Positions 1 to 7,123 of a DNA stretch of 10,870 nucleotides are shown here, piece after piece. Made by a program: the position numbers and the translations under genes. Each line of letters starts with the position of its first letter. Position 1 is the stretch's first letter. The DNA comes from an uncultured bacterium (GTDB lineage Bacteria; Cyanobacteriota; Vampirovibrionia; Gastranaerophilales; Gastranaerophilaceae), in NCBI GenBank assembly GCA_900551675.1, contig URXH01000070.1, positions 1 through 10,870 of the forward strand, read 5' to 3'. The notes under the pieces were generated by a model, which saw nothing but the letters and a program-made list of their open reading frames with translations, was not told the origin of the DNA and made no database searches.

Positions 1-2060
<2,060 letters not shown>

Positions 2061-2063
<3 letters not shown>

Positions 2064-2129
2064 AACTTAGTTAGGTGATTGCGTTTGTTTATAATCCTTA
2101 TGCAGCTTTCAAGGTACAGTGAGTACTGT
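2061..2129 (+). other. 23S-5S spacer with two small hairpins
   Basis: The spacer between 23S and 5S holds two inverted repeats. CCTAAC-TTA-GTTAGG (2061-2075) straddles the inferred 23S 3' end, and ACAGT-GAGT-ACTGT lies at 2116-2129. Such hairpins are commonly part of pre-rRNA processing stems, a role inferred here rather than shown. No tRNA gene is present in the spacer. Confidence 0.5.
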
Positions 2130-2139
2130 TTAAAAGACT

Positions 2140-2256
2140 TGCTGGTGACCAAGAGTGAGGAAAACACCCGTTCCCATCCCGAACACGGTCGTAAAGACTC
2201 ACATCGGTGAAAATACTTGGCGGGCCACCGCCTGGGAAGATAACTCGTTGCCAGCG
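2140..2256 (+). rRNA. 5S ribosomal RNA
   Basis: This is a 5S rRNA of about 117 nt. Its terminal helix is visible as GCTGG (2141-2145) pairing with CCAGC (2251-2255). The conserved loop segments CCCATCCCGAACACGG (about 2174-2189) and the 3' part with TGGCGGGCCACCGCCTGGGA-like pairing are present. It follows 23S by about 75 bases and precedes an intrinsic terminator by about 10 bases, so it is the last gene of the rRNA operon. End positions are accurate to one or two bases. Confidence 0.96.
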
Positions 2257-2265
2257 CCTATTTTT

Positions 2266-2303
2266 AAAGAACCAATAGAGAGTTTCTCCTATTGGTTCTT
2301 TTT
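2266..2303 (+). terminator. Intrinsic terminator of the rRNA operon
   Basis: A 13-bp perfect stem pairs AAAGAACCAATAG (2266-2278) with CTATTGGTTCTTT (2289-2301). A small inner extension pairs 2280-2282 with 2286-2288. A T-run ends at 2303. It begins about 10 bases after 5S and closes the ribosomal operon. It sits only 13 bases before the start codon of the next gene on the same strand, so that gene needs either a promoter overlapping the terminator tail or read-through. Confidence 0.93.
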
Positions 2304-2316
2304 AATCTTTATAATT

Positions 2317-2934
2317 ATGAAAATATTTCCCTGTATAACAAAATTATTTACCCTTACTGCTCTTTCCGGATCTATATATTTTGGAGCTATAAATAGTCGT
2401 GTTTCTGCTCAAAATTTAATCAAGGATACTGTTGAAATAAAAAATAAAGTACCTCCTGAAGGCACGTGTGCAGATGTTATTTTATCTAATTCTCCGAATC
2501 CGCATCTGTGTTATTTAGGAGAGGATAGAACTGCAAAATTTGTTGTTTCTCTTTCAAACAATGTTTTATACTATTACGATAATGCAGGTAAACCTGTAAA
2601 AGCATATTCTGTGGCTACCGGAAAGCCTTCTACTCCGACTTATCCTGGTGTTAGAATAGTGTCGCACGTTGAAACTTACCCTTATTCATCAGCACCTCGT
2701 TCTACTAAAAGAAGGCGTAATCCTAAAAGTTACGGATCGCATATTATTATTTTAGATAAAGTAGATGTAAATACAGGTGAAAGGGCTATGACAGGGCAAT
2801 TTATACATGGCAATAACGATTCAACAAGTATTGGAAAACGTGTTTCTAAAGGCTGCATAAGAATGAGTAATAAAGTTATTGATTTTTTGTCAACTGTTGT
2901 TAAACGCGGAGATCTTGTTATTATAAAAAAATAG
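2317..2934 (+). CDS. Secreted L,D-transpeptidase (YkuD domain)
   Basis: A 205-aa protein of the YkuD / L,D-transpeptidase family, which forms 3-3 cross-links in peptidoglycan or attaches molecules to it outside the membrane. Residues 1-31 form a signal peptide (MKIF start, hydrophobic core, likely cleavage after VSA at 31). The catalytic domain covers about residues 75-205. It carries the family signature H164-G-N followed by S-K-G-C-I-R-M, with C180 the predicted nucleophile; the usual S/T-H-G-C is S-K-G-C here. The reading frame stays open upstream into the 5S gene, but the ATG at 2317 is chosen because the signal peptide begins there and no GTG, TTG or ATG follows before the mature domain. 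There is no SD site. TATAAT at 2310-2315 is too close to the ATG to serve it at normal spacing; TTTAAT at 2301-2306 would give a leader of about 4 nt. Two Cys (51, 65) lie before the domain and could form a disulfide. Confidence 0.9.
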   Translation: MKIFPCITKLFTLTALSGSIYFGAINSRVSAQNLIKDTVEIKNKVPPEGTCADVILSNSPNPHLCYLGEDRTAKFVVSLSNNVLYYYDNAGKPVKAYSVATGKPSTPTYPGVRIVSHVETYPYSSAPRSTKRRRNPKSYGSHIIILDKVDVNTGERAMTGQFIHGNNDSTSIGKRVSKGCIRMSNKVIDFLSTVVKRGDLVIIKK

Positions 2935-2940
2935 CTGATC

Positions 2941-2981
2941 AAAAACAAAAAAAAAGAGCTTTTTGCAAATGCAGAAAGCTC
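2941..2981 (-). terminator. Perfect intrinsic terminator facing the minus strand, with no minus-strand gene in front
   Basis: GAGCTTTTTGC (2956-2966) pairs with GCAGAAAGCTC (2971-2981) around the loop AAAT, giving 11 pairs with one G-U. The T-run, nine bases then G then five more, exists only on the minus strand (complement of the A-rich 2941-2955). On the plus strand the hairpin is followed by GGTTGG, so it is not a canonical terminator for the L,D-transpeptidase gene. No minus-strand protein gene lies within 2 kb upstream of it. It could serve a small RNA, block antisense transcription into the L,D-transpeptidase and rRNA genes, or stabilise the transpeptidase mRNA 3' end. Confidence 0.85.
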
Positions 2982-3022
2982 GGTTGGAATTAAGAATAGC
3001 TGGAAGTATGAAAAAGATTTAT
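2945..3022 (-). ncRNA. Candidate small RNA (about 70 nt), minus strand
   Basis: On the minus strand TTGTTT (3057-3052), a 17-base gap (3051-3035) and TTTAAT (3034-3029) look like a sigma70 promoter. A start near 3022 and the strong terminator ending near 2945 would give a transcript of about 70-75 nt ending in a U-tract. The 5' part is unstructured and AT-rich and holds no convincing reading frame. Promoter-like pairs are frequent in AT-rich DNA, so the main support is that the otherwise orphan terminator is explained. The 3' end would face the 3' end of the L,D-transpeptidase mRNA. Confidence 0.3.
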
Positions 3023-3028
3023 ATTATT

Positions 3029-3057
3029 ATTAAATGTAAATTGTCTTTTGAAAACAA
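3029..3057 (-). promoter_or_regulatory. Possible sigma70 promoter for the candidate small RNA
   Basis: TTGTTT, 17 bases, TTTAAT, read on the minus strand. The same stretch contains an imperfect inverted repeat, AATTGT (3039-3044) with ACAATT (3054-3059), which could instead be an operator or a leader hairpin for the plus-strand gene at 3103. Confidence 0.3.
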
Positions 3058-3090
3058 TTAAACAGTCGGGCTATTTTTTGTTTTTTATTG

Positions 3091-3096
3091 TATAAT
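3091..3096 (+). promoter_or_regulatory. -10 box TATAAT six bases before ATG (leaderless start)
   Basis: A perfect TATAAT is followed by exactly six bases and then the ATG at 3103, so transcription should begin at or next to the A of the start codon. No convincing -35 is seen at 16-18 bases, and there is no SD site. Confidence 0.65.
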
Positions 3097-3102
3097 TTGC
3101 TT

Positions 3103-3525
3103 ATGCGGAAAAAGTATCAAAATAAAGTCATTACTTTTATATTTTCTTTATTGTTTATTGCAGGCGGTTTTATGTATTTAGGTCTGAATTATGTGCCTAA
3201 GAGCTTATATAATACTCAGACAATGAAAAGCGGTCAAACAGAAGCATATTATGTTGAACAGTGGTGTACGCCGAGCTTTGGCAAAAAAGAGTTCAGACTC
3301 TGGGATATGACAAGAGTTGATTGTCTTACAAAGGATTATGCAATAGAGTTTGATTTCGCAAAAAAATGGGCGGAAAGTGTAGGACAGTCATTGTATTACT
3401 CGGAAATGACTCATAAAAAACCTGCAGTTGTTTTAATTTTGACAAACTGGACTGATATGAGGTATGTAAAAAGAGTTGAAAGAGTAAATAAAGATATTCA
3501 GATTTTTTTAGTTAAAGCATTTTGA
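3103..3525 (+). CDS. Membrane-anchored PD-(D/E)XK nuclease-like protein
   Basis: A 140-aa protein with an N-terminal hydrophobic segment (about residues 9-30) after a basic start, most likely a signal anchor with the rest outside the membrane. The soluble part contains D73, E82-F-D84, K87/K88 and then W-x-E-x-x-G-Q-S-L-Y-Y (89-99), followed by the strand P-A-V-V-L-I-L. This order resembles restriction-endonuclease / Holliday-resolvase-like folds, where an acidic residue, E/D-x-K and a Q/E on the next helix line the active site. The classic Lys is replaced by D84, so activity is uncertain. The ATG at 3103 is chosen over an in-frame TTG at 3088, because that TTG lies at the -10 TATAAT and would precede the expected transcription start. 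It is predicted to be leaderless. Its own promoter and an 85-bp gap separate it from the next gene. The fold is an inference from motif order. Confidence 0.75.
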   Translation: MRKKYQNKVITFIFSLLFIAGGFMYLGLNYVPKSLYNTQTMKSGQTEAYYVEQWCTPSFGKKEFRLWDMTRVDCLTKDYAIEFDFAKKWAESVGQSLYYSEMTHKKPAVVLILTNWTDMRYVKRVERVNKDIQIFLVKAF

Positions 3526-3552
3526 TTTATTTGTCTCTATATTATTGTTGAC

Positions 3553-3602
3553 TTGTGCTGCTTCTTGTAACCTGTAATAATGTTAAGGTTGTCAGCAAGG
3601 AG
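3553..3602 (+). promoter_or_regulatory. Possible promoter and clear SD site for the 272-aa gene
   Basis: AAGGAG (3597-3602) lies 8 bases before the ATG at 3611, a standard SD. A promoter is less sure: TTGTGC (3553-3558), 16 bases, TAATAA (3575-3580) would give a short leader that includes the SD. This contrasts with the SD-free starts on either side. Confidence 0.45.
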
Positions 3603-3610
3603 TATAAGTT

Positions 3611-4429
3611 ATGAAAAATAAAGTATTAAAAGGCGGTATTAGTAATTCTGTTTATATCTGGCATTCATCAGTTGGCGCATGCAAAAAATGTATGGAATTG
3701 GATGGAGAAACTTTTTATAATAAGGAAGATATTCCGTCAAAACCTCACCCAAATTGTAAATGTTATGTTGAAGAAATTTACGAAGACAATAGTTTATGTG
3801 ATTGTGCAGAACTCTATGAAGAATTAAAAAATATAATAGAGAATATGAACATTCTGGAATCTGTGGTAAATTCTGAAGTGTCAGGGCTTAATAATGATGT
3901 AAAATCCGTTGAAAGCCTAATGAGTGATATTGAGAATGATATTCAGTTATTATTACCTGAGTACGGTAAGCATCTACCTGATTGTGAAAACTTTATTGAT
4001 AATGATGTGGAACAGCTTTATTCAGAAAAGTTTGAATTGCAAATTTTAATGAATGATATTCTCGGGCTTCTTGCACCGGTTCAAACGATACTTGGAAGTA
4101 TAAATAGTTTTGTTTCGAATTATATTTCGCTGCTTTTGGAAAGGGACGGAACAATGGATAAATTTTATCATTCAAAAGCAAATTGTGAAGCAGCACAGCG
4201 TGGAATTCTCGGTGAAGCTGTTGCAGTCGGTTTAAGCGATTTAAAAGAATTTTATGATTCATATACTTATGTGCATACCCATCATGTTAGTGTCGAAGAA
4301 AGAATTGCCGATTCAGAACGTGATCAGGAAGCAAACAGAGAGGGGCGTTTGCGTGGCAGAAATAATCCTTCATGCAGCTGTGAAGTTTTAATGTGGGATT
4401 TACGCCCGAAACACAGGAAATATTATTAA
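3611..4429 (+). CDS. MuF-like N-terminal motif protein with a toxin-like C-terminal domain
   Basis: A 272-aa protein in three parts. Residues 14-56 carry W17-H, C24-x2-C27, L-D-G, then P-H46-P-N-C49-K-C51, the Cys/His pattern at the C-terminal end of phage minor-head (SPP1 gp7 / Mu gpF) proteins, probably a zinc-binding fold; C63 and C65 follow. Residues 65-180 are mostly helical with coiled-coil-like acidic stretches. Residues 183-272 form a compact, charged domain with H187, N191, A-A-x-x-G, D210-x-K-E213-x-x-D216, then D234-x3-D238-x3-N242-x-x-G-R and a basic C-terminus. In polymorphic MuF toxins of temperate phages the MuF part is joined to a variable C-terminal effector, and this layout is similar, but the MuF part is short and no other phage genes are nearby. 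The C-terminal domain is not identified with certainty; its conserved-looking polar residues suggest an enzyme or metal site. No obvious immunity gene follows. Start set by SD AAGGAG. Confidence 0.75.
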   Translation: MKNKVLKGGISNSVYIWHSSVGACKKCMELDGETFYNKEDIPSKPHPNCKCYVEEIYEDNSLCDCAELYEELKNIIENMNILESVVNSEVSGLNNDVKSVESLMSDIENDIQLLLPEYGKHLPDCENFIDNDVEQLYSEKFELQILMNDILGLLAPVQTILGSINSFVSNYISLLLERDGTMDKFYHSKANCEAAQRGILGEAVAVGLSDLKEFYDSYTYVHTHHVSVEERIADSERDQEANREGRLRGRNNPSCSCEVLMWDLRPKHRKYY

Positions 4430-4450
4430 TTAATTTTTTGCATAATAGTT

Positions 4451-4456
4451 TATTAT
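4451..4456 (+). promoter_or_regulatory. -10 box TATTAT six bases before ATG (leaderless start)
   Basis: TATTAT, six bases, then ATG at 4463. No SD and no clear -35 hexamer. The spacing is identical to that at 3103, 4733 and 6338. Confidence 0.5.
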
Positions 4457-4462
4457 GTATAT

Positions 4463-4702
4463 ATGAAATTAAAATTTATTGTTATATGCTTTGTATTAAT
4501 AATTTTTGGTATTGCTCTAAAGCCTTTATATATAAGATTTGTTGAACTGAACATGTGCATGGATCTTGGTATATGCAAAGAAGGATTAATGATAAGAACA
4601 GGAGGCGGAATGAAAAAAAAATTGAATAAAGATATATGCATTCAAAACAAATGGAAATGGGATGAAATAAACAAATATTGTCATATAAGAATTTATTATT
4701 GA
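4463..4702 (+). CDS. Small Cys-containing membrane or secreted protein, unknown function
   Basis: A 79-aa protein. Residues 4-26 form a strongly hydrophobic segment that could be a signal peptide or a single membrane anchor. The remaining 50 residues hold four Cys (C32, C38, C59, C73), enough for two disulfides if exported. The C-terminal motif is K-D-I-C-I-x-N-x-W-K-W-D-E-x-N-K-Y-C. It resembles small lineage-specific proteins with a W-x-W-x-E-x(3-4)-K-x-C ending, but no function is known to me. Its stop codon TGA (4700-4702) is built into the TTGACA -35 box of the next gene, so the two are packed tightly but separately promoted. Confidence 0.65.
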   Translation: MKLKFIVICFVLIIFGIALKPLYIRFVELNMCMDLGICKEGLMIRTGGGMKKKLNKDICIQNKWKWDEINKYCHIRIYY

Positions 4703-4726
4703 CAATTAAAAAAAAATAATTATTAA
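4699..4726 (+). promoter_or_regulatory. Sigma70 promoter for the zinc-ribbon gene, leaderless
   Basis: Perfect TTGACA (4699-4704), 16 bases, TATTAA (4721-4726), six bases, ATG (4733). There is no SD. The -35 overlaps the stop codon of the preceding gene. This is the clearest plus-strand example of the leaderless arrangement in the window. Confidence 0.75.
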
Positions 4727-4732
4727 ATAAAT

Positions 4733-5113
4733 ATGGCTATACTGGAGTTGTTTAGATTTAATAAGGTTTGCGAGCATTCTAAAGTAAGGCCCGAAGTTGA
4801 TTTTTCCTACTGCCCTGACTGCGGGGAATTGATTGAAAATCAATGGTATCTTATCAGGTGTTCCTGCTGCGGTGTAAAATTAAAAGGTATTATTAAAAAA
4901 GGAAAAATTATTCCTGCAGAACATTTTTGTCATAATTGCGGAGGGCATGACTTTTTAATAGAAAGAATTAATAAAATTAATTTTATTGATATAAGTTATG
5001 CTGTGCTGGTTAAGGCTGTTATTGAAAATAGTACCGATAATTTTACGCAAAGCTGGGTTGAAACAGATTTTAGAACATCAAATTACAGACCGCGATTGCT
5101 GCCAGAATACTGA
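4733..5113 (+). CDS. Double zinc-ribbon protein of unknown function
   Basis: A 126-aa soluble protein with Cys pairs typical of zinc ribbons: C13-x-H15, C27-P-D-C30-G, C43-S-C45-C46-G, H64-x-C66-H-N-C69-G-G-H72. These would fold as two ribbons in the first 75 residues. The second half (I-N-F-I-D-I-S-Y-A-V-L-V-K, then S-W-V-E) has no Cys. No catalytic motif is visible; a nucleic-acid or protein-binding role is only a guess. The last 14 codons overlap the end of spmB on the opposite strand by 44 bp, and no terminator is seen for either gene. The start is fixed by the promoter six bases upstream. Confidence 0.82.
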   Translation: MAILELFRFNKVCEHSKVRPEVDFSYCPDCGELIENQWYLIRCSCCGVKLKGIIKKGKIIPAEHFCHNCGGHDFLIERINKINFIDISYAVLVKAVIENSTDNFTQSWVETDFRTSNYRPRLLPEY

Positions 5114-5603
5114 TTGCATCAGCGAGAAGCCCTACAATTAGTGCATAACGGAGTTTGGAAATTCCGACAGCCCCGAAATATACAGCCAAGACATAAAAAG
5201 TTGTTTCACTCGAACCTATCATAACAGCTGCAAGTTTTGTTGCATAAGCATCAGGTCCGAGATTATGTGCAATATCAGAAAAAACCCCTAGTGCTGCAGA
5301 ACCTGATAAAGGTCTTACAAGCATAACAGGAATTGTATCTGCAGGAACATTAAAATGTGAAAGTACAGGAGAGCATAAATTACTTATCATTTCAACAATT
5401 CCGGATGCTCTGAACATTGAAATTCCGACAATTATTGCAACAAGGTACGGTATAATATTAACTGCAACTTTAAATCCGTCTTTTGCTCCGTCTGTAAAGG
5501 TTTCATACAATGGAACTTTTTTAAACAAGCCCATTGTTAATATTAAAATTAGTATTGCAGGAAGTGCCCATAAAGATATTATTTGCATAAATTTCTGAAA
5601 CAT
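5070..5603 (-). CDS. spmB: Spore maturation protein B-like membrane protein
   Basis: A 177-aa integral membrane protein, close to the size of B. subtilis SpmB. Visible traits are an N-terminal membrane segment (about 8-27), further hydrophobic segments around 45-65, 90-110, 121-148 and 152-175, and the conserved motifs L-V-R-P-L-S-G-S-A-A (95-104) and G-S-S-E-T-T-F-Y-V (130-138). It belongs to the nucleoside-recognition / Gate domain group. In spore formers SpmA and SpmB help dehydrate the spore core. No other sporulation genes are seen here, so the substrate and role are unknown. The SD GGGAGAGGG (5616-5608 on the minus strand) ends 4 bases before the ATG, with its core GGAG 8 bases away. 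It follows spmA after 96 bases that can form alternative RNA structures. The 3' end overlaps the convergent zinc-ribbon gene. Confidence 0.9.
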   Translation of the reverse strand: MFQKFMQIISLWALPAILILILTMGLFKKVPLYETFTDGAKDGFKVAVNIIPYLVAIIVGISMFRASGIVEMISNLCSPVLSHFNVPADTIPVMLVRPLSGSAALGVFSDIAHNLGPDAYATKLAAVMIGSSETTFYVLAVYFGAVGISKLRYALIVGLLADAISILAAIAVCNLMF

Positions 5604-5607
5604 TAAA

Positions 5608-5674
5608 CCCTCTCCCGCATTTCTATAACTCGCAGGCTCGTTAAGAACTGCTCCCTCTCACAAAGAGAGAGGGA
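5608..5674 (-). promoter_or_regulatory. Possible SD-masking RNA switch in the spmA-spmB gap
   Basis: Read on the minus strand, TCCCTCTC (5674-5667) and GAGAGGGA (5659-5652) form an 8-bp hairpin with a 7-base loop and no T-run. The spmB SD, GGGAGAGGG (5616-5608), carries the same 3'-arm sequence. CCCTCTCTC (5673-5665) could therefore pair instead with the SD over 9 positions (one G-U), hiding it. The two pairings exclude each other. It may equally be an inserted intergenic repeat. Confidence 0.45.
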
Positions 5675-5699
5675 TATATTACCTGAAAAGTTTTGTCTG

Positions 5700-6338
5700 T
5701 TAATTAACACTGTTTTCCCCTCCATCAGATTTTTGTTTCTCCTGTATGGAGGCCGCCTGTTGGGGCTGCCAGAAGTTCTGGAAAATTTTTGCAAGTACAA
5801 TAGCACTTACAAAAGCAATGCTTGTTACAAGAAGCGTAGGAGCGATAATTTCTGTCGGATTTTTGTATCCGATACTTATTAAAACAGCAATAACCGTTGC
5901 CGGAATAAGTTGAAATCCTGCCGTATTCATTGCCAGAAACATGCACATAGCGTTTGATGCTGAATTTTTATCTTTGTTATGTTTTTGCAATTCTTCCATA
6001 GCCTTAATTCCGATTGGAGTTGCGGCATTTGTAAGCCCGAAGGCGTTGGCAGAAAAACTCATTGCAATATCTCCTATGGCAGGAGAATCTTCGGGGATTT
6101 CGTTAAACAATTTTTTTGTAATCGGATTTATTAATTTTGCAATAATTGTTATAAGTCCGCATTTATCTGCAATTTTCATCATTCCAAGCCAGAAGGCCAT
6201 TATTCCGATAAGAGAAAATGCGACTTTGACAGATAATTCAGCACCGGAAAGTATTGAATTAACAACAGCATCTAATCTTCCGTTGATAGCACCCACAATA
6301 ATAGAAATTACTATTAAAAAGTAGAAAATGTAATTCAT
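5700..6338 (-). CDS. spmA: Spore maturation protein A-like membrane protein
   Basis: A 212-aa integral membrane protein and partner of SpmB. Family motifs are N-A-F-G-L-T-N-A-A-T-P-I-G (98-110), flanked by E-x-P-x-x-S-P-A-x-G-D-I (79-91), and F-L-A-M-N-T-A-G-F-Q-L-I-P (134-146). Membrane segments lie at about 3-20, 36-54, 142-157 and 165-186. It is a little longer than B. subtilis SpmA owing to a polar, Gln/Lys-rich C-terminal tail (189-212) after the last membrane segment. The ATG at 6338 is preceded by TTGACC-N17-TTTAAT-N6 on the minus strand and by no SD, so it appears leaderless. The pair is presumably one operon. The Gate-domain family is thought to handle small molecules or nucleosides, but no substrate is established for this pair. 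Confidence 0.9.
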   Translation of the reverse strand: MNYIFYFLIVISIIVGAINGRLDAVVNSILSGAELSVKVAFSLIGIMAFWLGMMKIADKCGLITIIAKLINPITKKLFNEIPEDSPAIGDIAMSFSANAFGLTNAATPIGIKAMEELQKHNKDKNSASNAMCMFLAMNTAGFQLIPATVIAVLISIGYKNPTEIIAPTLLVTSIAFVSAIVLAKIFQNFWQPQQAASIQEKQKSDGGENSVN

Positions 6339-6344
6339 AAATGT

Positions 6345-6373
6345 ATTAAATCATTAATATGAATGGAGGTCAA
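6345..6373 (-). promoter_or_regulatory. Sigma70 promoter for spmA, leaderless
   Basis: On the minus strand: TTGACC (6373-6368), 17 bases, TTTAAT (6350-6345), six bases, ATG (6338-6336). There is no SD. It begins about 10 bases after the stop codon of the EF-hand gene, so spmA has its own promoter although it lies in the same direction. Confidence 0.75.
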
Positions 6374-6382
6374 TTTTTTTAG

Positions 6383-7036
6383 TTATCTTCTGTGGTGTCC
6401 TGGAGGCCTGTCGTGATCTCTATGCCTGTGATGATGTGGTGGCTCCGGCCTGAAGGGGTTATACAGCGGAGGTAGCGGATATAAACCTGGGCTGTTGAAT
6501 AAGTCCATAAAGTTTGTTACATTTCTGTAATCTAAAAAGTCTTTCATGATCGCTTTGTATTCATTATAATTTATTGTATTCGGGTTTGAATCATCTTCGT
6601 TATAAGTTTCTGCCAAGTCTTGAAATTGATTTCTTGTATACTGGCTCTGATACTGTGTATAGATGTTATAAGGATATACATTATATCTTGTTTTATTGTT
6701 TCTGTCAGTTCTTACAACTTCGTTTGCAGAAATTGTCCCGTTTTCGTTTAAATCAATTTCATTAAAAACTTGTTCCATAGACTTTCCGCCGTTAAAGGTC
6801 TTTAAGTCTCCAATAATAAAGCAATCAGGTACTGAAGCTGGGGTATGTAATGTGGCGGGAGGCTGAAAAGTTATCGGCGGAGTATAGTAATAATACTGTG
6901 CATCCGCGTTTGTTGCAGGTACCGCAGTTGCAAGTGCAATCGCGGCTGCTCCTGCCGCATTTTTAAGTTTATTTTTTTTCTCACCGGAAAAATAAGCAGT
7001 ATTCCTTTGATAATTTTGTATTGCTGAAATTCTCAT
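6383..7036 (-). CDS. Exported EF-hand protein with a His-rich tail
   Basis: A 217-aa protein. A charged 26-residue N-terminal region containing F16-S-G-E-K-K precedes a hydrophobic Ala-rich stretch (27-43) and a likely signal-peptidase site after A-D-A46. A Tyr/Pro-rich stretch (47-70) follows. EF-hand 1 has a canonical 12-residue loop, D95-x-N97-x-N99-G-T-I-S-x-x-E106. EF-hand 2 (D148-x-S150-x-P152-N-T-I155-N-x-x-E159) is degenerate, with Asn for Gly at position 6. Such pairs bind calcium in calmodulin-like and dockerin-like proteins. The C-terminus (197-217) has seven His plus Arg and Pro and could bind metal or a polyanion. A GAGGG SD-like site lies about 9 bases before ATG. Function is unknown; an extracellular calcium-dependent adhesion or assembly role is a guess. 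No terminator is visible before spmA. Confidence 0.8.
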   Translation of the reverse strand: MRISAIQNYQRNTAYFSGEKKNKLKNAAGAAAIALATAVPATNADAQYYYYTPPITFQPPATLHTPASVPDCFIIGDLKTFNGGKSMEQVFNEIDLNENGTISANEVVRTDRNNKTRYNVYPYNIYTQYQSQYTRNQFQDLAETYNEDDSNPNTINYNEYKAIMKDFLDYRNVTNFMDLFNSPGLYPLPPLYNPFRPEPPHHHRHRDHDRPPGHHRR

Positions 7037-7123
7037 AAATAATATCCCTCATTTAAGACCATATAAATATGATATTAAATAAAGGAATTTTTTGTTTATT
7101 CATTAAGAAAATTTTACATTATT

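Noticed and set aside
2090..2095. TATAAT in the 23S-5S spacer as a 5S promoter
   Set aside because: No convincing -35 at the right distance; the spacer is better explained as processed rRNA.
2155..2316. N-terminal extension of the L,D-transpeptidase into 5S rRNA
   Set aside because: It would run through 5S and the terminator; the signal peptide marks the ATG at 2317 as the start.
5603..5806. 67-codon minus-strand frame across the spmA-spmB gap
   Set aside because: It is out of frame within the end of spmA and in the structured gap; no SD and no family resemblance.
5941..6324. 127-codon plus-strand frame opposite spmA
   Set aside because: It is antisense to a well-conserved membrane protein; its hydrophobic residues mirror the spmA codons.
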